In this document: positions 8,877-17,278 of the stretch, one piece after another
Position numbering within the stretch: position 1 is the first letter of the stretch
Layout: each line of letters starts with the position of its first letter
Origin: an uncultured Bacteroidales bacterium
GTDB lineage: Bacteria; Bacteroidota; Bacteroidia; Bacteroidales; FEN-979
DNA: 55,036 nt
NCBI GenBank assembly: GCA_903885595.1
Contig: CAISJJ010000035.1
Span: forward strand, 1-55,036
Direction: 5' to 3'
Notes under the pieces: generated by a model
The model's database searches: none
What the model was told of the DNA's origin: nothing
The model's input: the letters and a program-made list of their open reading frames with translations, nothing else
Translations under genes and position numbers: made by a program

Positions 8877-9566
8877 CTACTTTTTTTCCAGTCGCTGCTT
8901 TATTCCCCGCATGATCTTAAGGGGCGTTTCGGTGATCACCATATTATAAACCCAGTCGGGCACATGTCCCCCGGGATCAACAGAGCCTTCGAGAATGGCA
9001 TGAACCACCCCATTGCCGTTCGGGATAAGGGTCCAGCTTTGTTTATAGTGTTTGATCCTTACATAGTCGGGGTTTTCAGGAATGACATTCAGCAAAGGTA
9101 CCGCACTTACGGTTCTTATACCGGTAACAGGATCAGTCGTAATTGTTGCATCCACACACAGGTCACGATCAGTTACCGGCCAGGGGGAATCATATACAAG
9201 GTAATACTGTGCCTTCTTTTCCTTTTCATAAAACAGAACCTTGATCTCGCGGAGGTTCTTGTCCCACCAGTCTAAATTCTTAACATTACCGATAAGGTTG
9301 TAAACATCTTCAGTCGGTGCCTGAATGTCCGTTACTCCTTTAAAAGATTTCAGCGTTTTCCCCTCCTCCTTGCGCGTGTATATTTTGATTCCCTCCTTTT
9401 CCTTGATAAAAGTCCACGGTTGAGCTTGCGTTATGTTAGAAAACGCAAGCAGGAAAAGGACGATCAAACTGAATGAAAAACAATAAACTCTCTCCAAAAC
9501 ATAATTTTTTGGCAAAATAAAGCTATTCCGGCCAAATTTTGCGAAATATTTTTTATACCACGTCAT
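8877..9566 (-). CDS. Exported START-domain (lipid-binding) protein
   Basis: A START/SRPBCC domain of about 175 residues (WTFIKEKEGIKIYTRK ... VTDIQAP.EDVYNLI ... YYLVYDSPWPVTDRDLC) follows a hydrophobic signal peptide ending FSNITQAQ. These secreted Bacteroidota START proteins bind a hydrophobic ligand in the periplasm; the ligand is unknown. The start is uncertain. ATGs at 9566 and 9584 give an unusually long N-region before the signal sequence and would lie across the divergent promoter, while a TTG at 9497 starts directly at the signal peptide. Mature protein assignment is firm, the exact start is not. Confidence 0.8.
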   Translation of the reverse strand: MTWYKKYFAKFGRNSFILPKNYVLERVYCFSFSLIVLFLLAFSNITQAQPWTFIKEKEGIKIYTRKEEGKTLKSFKGVTDIQAPTEDVYNLIGNVKNLDWWDKNLREIKVLFYEKEKKAQYYLVYDSPWPVTDRDLCVDATITTDPVTGIRTVSAVPLLNVIPENPDYVRIKHYKQSWTLIPNGNGVVHAILEGSVDPGGHVPDWVYNMVITETPLKIMRGIKQRLEKK

Positions 9567-9568
9567 GC

Positions 9569-9600
9569 TTTGGCGTAGTGGCATTGTAATTTTACATTTG
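9569..9600 (+). promoter_or_regulatory. Consensus Bacteroidota promoter
   Basis: TTTG at 9569-9572 and TACATTTG at 9593-9600 are separated by exactly 20 bp, a full match to TTTG-N19-21-TAnnTTTG. The expected transcription start is about 9607, giving a short leader before the ATG at 9622. This rules out the longer upstream start of the small acidic gene. Confidence 0.8.
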
Positions 9601-9621
9601 ATAATCAATACAACCAACCTT

Positions 9622-9927
9622 ATGATTTTACTCACAGTTTACAAGGAACCTGCCGGAAAGACAGAAAAAATGGAATTTATCCGCATGCAGGAAGCGATCG
9701 AGTTCGGACAAAAAACCGGATCTGATTATGAAATATACGACCCTGTGGCCGGCAAAGTCATCGACTGGAACGAGGTCAATGTGCAAGAAGAGGATGGCTG
9801 GTATTATGATGAGCATGAATACTTGTGGAAAAGATGTAAGTCTGACGATGATCAGGAGAATAGTTTTGCAAGTGGTGATTTTCGCTATGAATTGATCAGC
9901 CAATGTAGTAACTTGCGATGTGCATGA
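9622..9927 (+). CDS. Small acidic hypothetical protein
   Basis: 101 residues from the ATG at 9622, chosen because the promoter's -7 box lies just upstream, so the longer open frame to 9565 cannot be translated. The protein is acidic (many D and E, WYYDEHEYLW) with no signal peptide or membrane segment. I do not recognise the family. It is followed after 23 bases by a WYL-type regulator in the same direction and probably shares its transcript, so it may be part of that regulator's circuit. Function unknown. Confidence 0.6.
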   Translation: MILLTVYKEPAGKTEKMEFIRMQEAIEFGQKTGSDYEIYDPVAGKVIDWNEVNVQEEDGWYYDEHEYLWKRCKSDDDQENSFASGDFRYELISQCSNLRCA

Positions 9928-9950
9928 TTATCACATGACACGATCATACC

Positions 9951-10853
9951 ATGGCAAAGCAAGACTATGTTTTCAGATATCTTACTATCATCAAAAAACT
10001 TCGGCGCAGCGGAGAGGCAACCTTTAAAGAGATCAATGAATACCTTGAAAAGGAATCGGAATTTGCCGACCGCCCCCTTTCGGTTTCAAACCGAACATTT
10101 CTGCGCGACCTGGACGAAATAAGGGAGCTGTTTAAAATCGATATCAGGTACGATTTTTCGAATGGTGTCTATTTTATCGCTGAAGACCAGCAGAGCGACC
10201 TGAACAACCGCATGCTTGAATCGGTTGATACCATCAATTCGCTGAAATTGGTGAGTGATCTTAACCGTTATATGTTTTTCGAAAAAAGAAAAGCGCACGG
10301 CACACACCATTTTTATGGTCTGCTGCATGCTATTAAAAACCGGGTAGTTATGCGGCTGGTTCACCAAAAATACGATAGTGATGAGCCAAAGGAACGGCTG
10401 GTTGAACCCTATGCCCTGAAAGAGTCGAAAGGCCGTTGGTATTTGCTGGCCAAAGACAGGAGTGACCAAAGAATAAAGACCTTTGGCCTCGACCGAATCA
10501 TTGATTTTCAAACTACGCCCGGCCGGTTTGATTACCCCGAGCAACTCGATGTTAATGTCATGTTCCGCTATTGCTTCGGGGTGATAAATCCAGATGCTGC
10601 TCAGCCCGATGAAATTATTCTTTCCTTTCAACCTGAACAGGGAAAATATGTTAAAAGCTACCCGATTCACGATTCGCAGGTAATCCTGACTGAAAATGAA
10701 AATGAACTCAGGATCAGGCTGACCCTCTTCATCACCCACGACTTTATCATGGAAATTCTCTCGTATGGAAAAACCGTGAAGATCATCTCCCCAATCCGGT
10801 TGATTAAAGAGGTGCACACAATTTATACAGCCTCGGCAGAACAATATGTTTGA
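9951..10853 (+). CDS. WYL-domain transcriptional regulator
   Basis: 300 residues. An N-terminal winged-helix segment (about 1-70: RYLTIIKKLRRSGEATFKEI...NRTFLRDLDEIRELFKIDI) precedes a WYL domain whose core reads EPYALKESKGRWYLLAKD, with the conserved arginines downstream (RIKTFGLDRI). WYL proteins are ligand-sensing transcription factors, many responding to nucleic acid or nucleotide signals and some controlling defence systems. No defence genes are visible next to it. It appears co-transcribed with the small acidic gene before it. Confidence 0.87.
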   Translation: MAKQDYVFRYLTIIKKLRRSGEATFKEINEYLEKESEFADRPLSVSNRTFLRDLDEIRELFKIDIRYDFSNGVYFIAEDQQSDLNNRMLESVDTINSLKLVSDLNRYMFFEKRKAHGTHHFYGLLHAIKNRVVMRLVHQKYDSDEPKERLVEPYALKESKGRWYLLAKDRSDQRIKTFGLDRIIDFQTTPGRFDYPEQLDVNVMFRYCFGVINPDAAQPDEIILSFQPEQGKYVKSYPIHDSQVILTENENELRIRLTLFITHDFIMEILSYGKTVKIISPIRLIKEVHTIYTASAEQYV

Positions 10854-10894
10854 ATTTATTAAAACTTTGTTTCGCCATATCAACAACCTTTTCG

Positions 10895-10902
10895 CTATTT
10901 TT
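10895..10902 (+). promoter_or_regulatory. -7 promoter box of PEGA/SUMF1 gene
   Basis: TATTTTTG fits TAnnTTTG and lies 29 bases before the ATG at 10932. A TTTC at 10869-10872 is 22 bp upstream, so the pair is a reasonable but imperfect promoter. Confidence 0.45.
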
Positions 10903-10931
10903 GACATAGATTATAAACAGAAACCCTTCAA

Positions 10932-12488
10932 ATGCGAAACCTGACATTGTTTCTTCTTCCCCTATTGCTGTGTTTCCAGGAATTTTCCGTTGCACAGGAA
11001 TTTTCCGTTACATCCTTTAATAATGATATGCTGTCGACCTCGGCAAGACGCTACGGACGAAAAGATAAAAATAACAACCTATGCGCCATATTAAAAATCA
11101 ACACCCGGATTCAGGGGGTCAGATTTGAATGCCCGCTCGGTATTACCGGAAACCCAGCCATCAAATCAGGTGAAACCTGGCTATATATTTCTCCTTTGGA
11201 AAAAATGATACATTTTACCAAAGAAGGATATATTCCCAAAGACTATTTTTTCCCGACAGCAATTGAAGAAGGATCGGTATATTTAATATCACTGGATGCC
11301 AATCCAATGTTTGGAACTCCGAACGGCGTCCAGCCTTCGGCTGATCCGGTTCCCGGGCAGGCACCGGATACGCTTACCATTACCGCCCAGGTCAAGATTC
11401 CTCCAACAAAAGGAGCCTTGTTCATCAGGTCAACCCCATCTCAGGCTTCAATTTACATCGATACCATATTAAATAAATTGAAGACCCCATTGTTGATTGA
11501 AAAACTAACTCCGGGAACACACCGGGTAAAATTGCATAAGCAGGGATTTAGCGATGTCACAAAAACGATCACGATCTTTGCCGGCAAAACATCCGAATTG
11601 AATGAGGTTCTCCCACCTCCTCTTGAAATCGTTATCAATTCAATTCCTCAAGGCGCCGGAATTTTTGTTGATAGCCAAAATCTTGGTTTTACTCCGGCAA
11701 AAATATTGCTGTTAAAGGGAAATCATAATCTGGTATTGTCATTTTCAGGTTATTATAACCGGCGTCAAACCATATTTGTGAGCGACTCTCTCTTTCTGGA
11801 TACTCTTCGCCTCGAACCTGAAGTACATTTTGAAATGATTCAAGTTGAGGAAGGATCATTTACTATGGGCAACAAGGATACAACTGATCGGGAAAACAAA
11901 GCTCACCCCGTTTCGTTGAGTAAGTTTCTGATTGGTAAATACGAGGTAACACAAAAACAATGGTTTGATGTAATGGGTAGCAACCCGTCAAAAAATAATA
12001 CCTGTAAGGATTGTCCTGTTGAACAGGTTTCCTGGATTGACATTCAGGAATTTATTCAAACACTGAATTCCAAATCGGATAAGGAATATCGCCTTCCAAC
12101 CGAGGCCGAATGGGAATATGCTGCTCGTGGCGGAAACAAAAGCAAAGGTTATATCTACAGTGGAAGCAATAAGGTTGAGGAGGTAGCCTGGTTTGGTTCA
12201 AATTCAGGTCAAAAAACACACCCTGTTGGTGAAAAAAAACCCAACGAACTTGAGATTTACGATATGAGCGGAAATGTATGGGAGTGGTGCAGCGATCTTT
12301 GGGACCCGACATACTTTGGAAGAAGTCCGGTCAGCAATCCCAAGGGATCACAATTTGGCAGTGACCATATCCTGCGGGGGGGATCCTGGCTCGGCGGGGC
12401 CTCCAGCTGCACTGTCTCAGGAAGACATTATGAGATATCAGGTCAGGATGCTGATAAAAATGGATTCCGGCTTGTCCTCTCAGAATAG
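10932..12488 (+). CDS. Exported PEGA-repeat protein with formylglycine-generating-enzyme (SUMF1) domain
   Basis: 518 residues. A signal peptide (MRNLTLFLLPLLLCFQEFSVAQ) is followed by a beta-rich N-terminal region, two PEGA repeats at about 155-295 (GALFIRSTPSQASIYID..., EIVINSIPQGAGIFVDSQ...) and an FGE-sulfatase/SUMF1 domain from about 300 to the end (EGSFTMGNKD, GKYEVTQKQWFDVMG, RLPTEAEWEYAARGG, DMSGNVWEWCSD, LRGGSW). PEGA domains usually bind surface or cell-wall glycans. The SUMF1 fold in such secreted proteins is often a structural or ligand-binding module rather than an active oxidase. No sulfatase is nearby. A similar-direction exported repeat protein follows after 93 bases. Confidence 0.86.
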   Translation: MRNLTLFLLPLLLCFQEFSVAQEFSVTSFNNDMLSTSARRYGRKDKNNNLCAILKINTRIQGVRFECPLGITGNPAIKSGETWLYISPLEKMIHFTKEGYIPKDYFFPTAIEEGSVYLISLDANPMFGTPNGVQPSADPVPGQAPDTLTITAQVKIPPTKGALFIRSTPSQASIYIDTILNKLKTPLLIEKLTPGTHRVKLHKQGFSDVTKTITIFAGKTSELNEVLPPPLEIVINSIPQGAGIFVDSQNLGFTPAKILLLKGNHNLVLSFSGYYNRRQTIFVSDSLFLDTLRLEPEVHFEMIQVEEGSFTMGNKDTTDRENKAHPVSLSKFLIGKYEVTQKQWFDVMGSNPSKNNTCKDCPVEQVSWIDIQEFIQTLNSKSDKEYRLPTEAEWEYAARGGNKSKGYIYSGSNKVEEVAWFGSNSGQKTHPVGEKKPNELEIYDMSGNVWEWCSDLWDPTYFGRSPVSNPKGSQFGSDHILRGGSWLGGASSCTVSGRHYEISGQDADKNGFRLVLSE

Positions 12489-12581
12489 GGCACATGTCAG
12501 TTTTATGTTTATCAACTTTTTTATAACGAAATATAAATTAAATCAAAATCTTTGCTTAGTAAAACTTAACCTTTCGATATC

Positions 12582-14000
12582 ATGAATCCGGTAACCCTTC
12601 AATGTAAAAGTACGTTAATGGCTTTTGTCATTACGATTTTAACCGCTTCCTTCTGCCTGGGTCAATCAGTAAAAGGCCCCTATTCAAAATATGAAAAAGC
12701 TGCTTATATAGATGCTGAAGAGGGGTTTCGCAACGTTTTATGTGATTATCCCGATGATATAATTGCCAATATGGGAATGGGCTTGATCTGCTCAAATAAC
12801 GATATTCGGTTGATCCCAGCCATGAAAAACAAATACGATCTTCTCCAGGCATACAGGCACATTAGAAAATCGAAAAAGATGGCTGATTTGCTAAATAGTG
12901 AGGAAATTGTTCTGCTGAACAAAACTATTAAAGCCCTTCCTGATGTTAAAAGTTCAGTAAATAAAGAATACGACAACATTGAATTCAAGCTCTACAATCA
13001 GATTATATCACATCAGAATTTAGATACCGCAATCCTTTTTGTCAGTGAATTCCCTTATTCAAAATACTACAGGCAGGTTTTACAGGTAAGAAACAACGTA
13101 TATTTCAACAAGGTAAAAGGATCGGGAAACGTAAAAACCTTGAATGAATTTATCGAACGTTGCCCCGATGCCGATAGTATACCTGCTGCAATCCAGTTAA
13201 GAAATCTTGCAGCATATAATGCTCTGATAAACGAGACCAGGACACTTGACTCCGTTTATGATTATTTGAACCGGTATCCCAACAGTAAACAATATAACCT
13301 GGTTATCGCACTAAGAGATAATCTTGAATACGAAGAAGCACTGAAAGCGGATAGTTACGAAGCCTATTTTTACTTTTTCGAGAACTTCCCCAAGGCGTCG
13401 CATGCAACTCTGCTTAGAGATAAGTACATCGCATTGTCATATTATGAAGCACGGCGACTAAATACTATTTCCAGTTACACTGAGTTTCTTGCGCGGTTCC
13501 CGCTTTCCAGGCCATATTCGCAAACAGCATGTGATGACCGGGATTCTCTTTGTTTTCATCTTTATTCAGGGACAGTCGATTCACTCAATAAATTCATCAC
13601 CTTTTTCCCTGCCTCCAAATTTCTGAAGAAAGCAATCCGCATAAGGGATCAGAAAGCCTTTGAAAATGCAAAAAAGGAAAATACGTGGGAACAATTCATT
13701 TATCTTTATCCGGCTGCCATTGAGATCAATCAGGCCCTGGCAATCAGGGATTCAATTGTACTGGAGAATGTCAGGTACATGTTTACTGAAAAGGCTTTTA
13801 GTGATTTTCTGGCCGATTATCCATATTTAATTAATCAGCCCAAAACCAGGGAATATCTTGAAGCTGTGCTCTATCAGGAAGCAAAGAACCTTGACGAGTA
13901 TGATTTTTACCAGCAATTCCTCGATCGGTGCCCCACCTCCAAGCATTTCAAAGAGATAGAGGATTTAAAGAACAAGAAGGAGAAGCCAGTAGCCAAATAG
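12582..14000 (+). CDS. Exported alpha-helical repeat protein (TPR-like)
   Basis: 472 residues with a signal peptide (LMAFVITILTASFCLGQ). The mature part is built from about eight degenerate repeats of 35-45 residues with the shared pattern 'F..FP.SKY...A..LRD...Y..A......Y..F', for example EFPYSKYYRQVLQVRNN, RYPNSKQYNLVIALRDN and FFPASKFLKKAIRIRDQ. This looks like a TPR or YfiO-like solenoid that would bind a protein partner in the periplasm or at the outer membrane. It is not assigned to a named family. It follows the PEGA/SUMF1 gene and the two may function together. Confidence 0.68.
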   Translation: MNPVTLQCKSTLMAFVITILTASFCLGQSVKGPYSKYEKAAYIDAEEGFRNVLCDYPDDIIANMGMGLICSNNDIRLIPAMKNKYDLLQAYRHIRKSKKMADLLNSEEIVLLNKTIKALPDVKSSVNKEYDNIEFKLYNQIISHQNLDTAILFVSEFPYSKYYRQVLQVRNNVYFNKVKGSGNVKTLNEFIERCPDADSIPAAIQLRNLAAYNALINETRTLDSVYDYLNRYPNSKQYNLVIALRDNLEYEEALKADSYEAYFYFFENFPKASHATLLRDKYIALSYYEARRLNTISSYTEFLARFPLSRPYSQTACDDRDSLCFHLYSGTVDSLNKFITFFPASKFLKKAIRIRDQKAFENAKKENTWEQFIYLYPAAIEINQALAIRDSIVLENVRYMFTEKAFSDFLADYPYLINQPKTREYLEAVLYQEAKNLDEYDFYQQFLDRCPTSKHFKEIEDLKNKKEKPVAK

Positions 14001-14163
14001 GGTTTATTAAATACCAGGATGATAAAATGAATTAAAAATTAGATGAAACCTATTATCATTGATAAAAGAACAGGAGTTTGGATTTCTACACACTAAAGTT
14101 GCATTTTTGCTCAAACTTTTAAGATTATCGAAAGTTTATGTAGGATTTTGGAGGTAATTGTTG

Positions 14164-14280
14164 TATATTTGTTTCAACGGTCAATGGGTTAGTTTCTGAT
14201 ATACGTTTGGTGTTTCAAGCATGTGATTACAGTTTTTAAAGCATCAGGCTGACCGTTCCTGATGCTTTCTTTTTTATTTA
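14164..14280 (+). ncRNA. Candidate small RNA or attenuator
   Basis: The 440-base gap between 14000 and 14440 contains a TATATTTG -7 box (14164-14171), about 65 bases of unstructured sequence and then a perfect terminator hairpin (14238-14268) with a T-rich tail. The 9-base terminator loop contains TGACCGTT (14250-14257), the exact complement of AACGGTCA at 14176-14183, right at the predicted RNA start. This would form a pseudoknot or an antiterminator. No reading frame of note occupies the segment. A matching TTTG at correct spacing is missing, so transcription from here is inference. Confidence 0.4.
14238..14277 (+). terminator. Rho-independent terminator
   Basis: AAAGCATCAGG (14238-14248) and CCTGATGCTTT (14258-14268) form a perfect 11-bp stem with a 9-base loop, followed by CTTTTTTATTT. 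It is the strongest intrinsic terminator in the window. It lies 238 bases after the repeat-protein stop, so it may end that transcript or a separate small RNA. Confidence 0.8.
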
Positions 14281-14439
14281 CAACCTGGGTATTGCCGATG
14301 ATGCCAGCCGGAAAACTACTCTTATCAAATGCGATGTCAGGAATATGAGAACATACAAATCTGCTATCTTTGGTATACTGAAATATGAAGCCACAAGGAC
14401 TGTTTTTTGTGAGTAATTGAAAATGACATAGCTTCCATC

Positions 14440-17121
14440 GTGAGTAAATATATGCCTCTTGTCCTCCTCATGATGACCATGGTTACAATCATGGCAGCCT
14501 GCAGCACGGCAAAAGCTTCCGGTAGCGATTCAACGGCCGTTCCTACCCCGAATACTGTCAACTTCACGCTGCAGGTACTGCATGCATCCGATTTCGAAGC
14601 CAGTATCGACGCCGTTGCGGATGCCCCGCGTTTCGCCGCGATCATCGACTCACTCGAAGAGCTCTACCCCCATTCCATCACGCTATCTTCGGGCGATAAC
14701 TTCATCCCAGGACCGTTTTCTTACTCCGGAGAAGATCCCGGCATGGCAGCTATGTACATCAGCGCTTACGCCAGCTATTACAACACCCTGCTGAACAACC
14801 CGCCTTACGACCTGAGGGCAGGGATTGCAAGAGCCGACATCTCCATCATGAGTTTCACCGGGGTGCGGGCATCGGTATTGGGCAACCACGACTTTGACTT
14901 CGGTACCAGCGAACTACGGAACATCATCGGGGGTAACATTTCCGGTTCGAACATCCGTTGGTTCGGTGCCCAATTTCCATATCTTTCGTGCAACCTTGAT
15001 TTTACCGCCGACCCAAACCTCTACCCGGTGTTCACCCCGCTTCGCCAGCCTGGTACTGCCTTTTCCTGCTCACCCGCCAATACCCCTGTGCAAATCGTAG
15101 CAAGGAAGAAAATCGCCCCGTATAGTTACCTTAATGTAAACGGTGAAAAGATCGGCCTGGTAGGAGTTACCACACCGATGCTTGCAACGGTAGCATCCAC
15201 CGGCGCCACAACGGTTAAAAACCCGGGGGCCGGAACTGACGACATGATCCTGCTGGCCTCAATTGTCCAGCCCTATGTCGATTCGCTCGTCAACCTTGAG
15301 GGATGCAACAAGGTAGTTCTCCTCTCCCACCTGCAGCAGCTGGCACTTGAAAAAGAGCTTGCCACCATACTGCATGGTGTAGACATCATCATAGCGGGCG
15401 GTTCGCACACCGTGATGGCCGATAGTACCGACCGCCTCCGGCCAGGCGATGTGGCCGCTGATATCTATCCTTACATAACCGCTGGTTCCGATGGAAAACC
15501 TGTCGTCATCGTAAACACCGATGCGAATTACCGTTATGTGGGACGGCTGGTGGTCGAATTCACACCTGGTGGAGAAATTGTGCCTGCCAGCATCGATCCA
15601 GCCATTTCCGGTGCCTACCCCACCGACGAGCTGGGACTCCAGGAGATCTGGGGAACGAATGCCGGGCGGGCATATGCACCCGGTACCCGCGGCCACGAAG
15701 TAAAACTGCTTTGCGACTCCCTGGGCGCTGTAATCTCCACCAAGGACGTGAACCTGTTCGGAATGACATCAGTATTCCTCGAAGGCCGCCGCACCTATGT
15801 CCGCACAGAAGAGACAAACCTCGGGAACCTGTCAACCGAATCCAACCTGTGGATGGCCAAATTCTACGACAGTACTACGGTCATCTCCATTAAAAACAGC
15901 GGGGGCATTCGTTCCATGATCGGTTATATCCAGGCCTGGGGCGACAGTGTTGCATATTTCCCTCCTGCCGCCAATCCTGCCGCCGGAAAACAGCAGGGCG
16001 ACATCTCCCAGCTGGATATTGAAAACTCCCTCCGCTTTAACAACCTTCTCTCCCTGATCACAGTGGATGCCGCCGGACTTAAAAGAATACTCGAACACGG
16101 AGTTTCTGCCACCGCTCCCGGGGCTACACCCGGTCAGTTCCCGCAGGTTGCCGGCCTCAGGTTCAGTTTCGATCCTGCGCTCCCGGTATTCAACCCTGCT
16201 ACGGGGACCGGCGGACGGATTCTGAATGCAGTGGTGACGAACGATTCCGGGACGATGATCCTCGACACCCTGGTCATGAACGGGGCGCTGCACGGCGATT
16301 CCTTCCGAACCTTCCGTCTGATTGTGCTGAGTTTCATCGCCGGCGGAGGCGACGGCTATCCCTTCCCGGTTATCGGTTCCTTCAGGGTGAATATCGATAC
16401 ATTGCCCGTACCAACAGCAGTTCCCGGAGTTGCTGATTTTGCAATCCCAGGCTCGGAACAAGATGCCTTTGCAGAATATACTAAAACCCTCCATACGGGC
16501 ACCCCATATCACAAAGCTGAAACACCTGTCACCCGGGATTACAGGATCCAGAACCTGTCGCAGCGTCCCGATTCGGTATTCCCGGCATCCGTTTCAGTAT
16601 CGGGTATTGTTTCCCCTGACCAGACGAGATGCTACAACTCCGTCCAGACCATCACAGCGGGCGGCTCATCGGGTGGTTTCCTTGTGCAGGCCGGTGGCAG
16701 CGCCACCATGATCGCCGGCAGGAACATCTTTTACCAGCCAGGTACACGGGTTGAACATGGAGGGTATATGCACGGCTGCATTGCCCCCGGCGGTCCATGG
16801 TGCGAAGTGCAACCCGTTTTACCGGTAACAGCGGTTGAAATGAGTAAACAGGAATCACCATTCATTGACAGTACGCCAGACTTTATCATCTATCCTAATC
16901 CCAGCCGGGGGAAATTCACCATCGAACAGAAAGGGAATTCCAGATACCGTATTATCCGTACCGAAATCTACGGCATTCAAGGCAACAGGGTTTACTCATC
17001 ACATCATACAGGGTGCCGCAAGTGGGATTGCAATCTTGAAAGTAACCCCGCCGGTCTCTATTGCATCAGGATAAATGCCGACGGAAAAGAGACGATCTTG
17101 AAACTGGTAGTAAACCGGTAG
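14440..17121 (+). CDS. 5'-nucleotidase-family metallophosphatase with T9SS sorting domain
   Basis: 893 residues. The GTG at 14440 is preferred over the ATG at 14452 because it gives a lysine-containing signal sequence (MSKYMPLVLL...MAAC) with a possible lipobox Cys21. A calcineurin-like catalytic domain follows: HASDFEA (Asp51), SSGDNF (Asp86), GNHDFDFG (149-155), LLSHLQQL, IIAGGSHT. Then comes a 5'-nucleotidase C-terminal domain (SIKNSGG, RFNNLL). The last ~75 residues are a type A T9SS sorting domain (YPNPSRGKF...NPAGLYCIRI...ILKLVVNR). It should release phosphate from nucleotides or sugar nucleotides outside the cell. The usual D-x-H metal motif reads D-F-E. The gene looks richer in GCC/ACC/GGC codons than its neighbours. 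Confidence 0.85.
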   Translation: MSKYMPLVLLMMTMVTIMAACSTAKASGSDSTAVPTPNTVNFTLQVLHASDFEASIDAVADAPRFAAIIDSLEELYPHSITLSSGDNFIPGPFSYSGEDPGMAAMYISAYASYYNTLLNNPPYDLRAGIARADISIMSFTGVRASVLGNHDFDFGTSELRNIIGGNISGSNIRWFGAQFPYLSCNLDFTADPNLYPVFTPLRQPGTAFSCSPANTPVQIVARKKIAPYSYLNVNGEKIGLVGVTTPMLATVASTGATTVKNPGAGTDDMILLASIVQPYVDSLVNLEGCNKVVLLSHLQQLALEKELATILHGVDIIIAGGSHTVMADSTDRLRPGDVAADIYPYITAGSDGKPVVIVNTDANYRYVGRLVVEFTPGGEIVPASIDPAISGAYPTDELGLQEIWGTNAGRAYAPGTRGHEVKLLCDSLGAVISTKDVNLFGMTSVFLEGRRTYVRTEETNLGNLSTESNLWMAKFYDSTTVISIKNSGGIRSMIGYIQAWGDSVAYFPPAANPAAGKQQGDISQLDIENSLRFNNLLSLITVDAAGLKRILEHGVSATAPGATPGQFPQVAGLRFSFDPALPVFNPATGTGGRILNAVVTNDSGTMILDTLVMNGALHGDSFRTFRLIVLSFIAGGGDGYPFPVIGSFRVNIDTLPVPTAVPGVADFAIPGSEQDAFAEYTKTLHTGTPYHKAETPVTRDYRIQNLSQRPDSVFPASVSVSGIVSPDQTRCYNSVQTITAGGSSGGFLVQAGGSATMIAGRNIFYQPGTRVEHGGYMHGCIAPGGPWCEVQPVLPVTAVEMSKQESPFIDSTPDFIIYPNPSRGKFTIEQKGNSRYRIIRTEIYGIQGNRVYSSHHTGCRKWDCNLESNPAGLYCIRINADGKETILKLVVNR

Positions 17122-17278
17122 TTTACTTTTTTCAGACTTTTTTTATTTTATCAATTATTTCTATTTTAGCCTGAAAAAACTACATTCTTTTGATTGTCAA
17201 AGGTGAAAAAATAAAAGTCCATGAAATCTTTGACACTTACAGGCAAATTTCTCAGATCATTTTGGCAAATTTCACATT

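Noticed and set aside
9565..9621. Upstream extension of the small acidic protein
   Set aside because: This stretch contains the -33 and -7 promoter boxes, so it should not be translated.
10086..10907. Antisense open frame (273 codons) opposite the WYL regulator
   Set aside because: The plus-strand WYL protein has clear domains; the antisense frame has none.
15832..16512. Antisense open frame (226 codons) inside the nucleotidase gene
   Set aside because: Arises from the high C-ending codon content of the real gene; no start signal, no domain.
17127..17179. Inverted repeat TTTTTTCAG/CTGAAAAAA after the nucleotidase gene
   Set aside because: Nine-bp A/T-rich stem with a 35-base loop is too weak to call a terminator.
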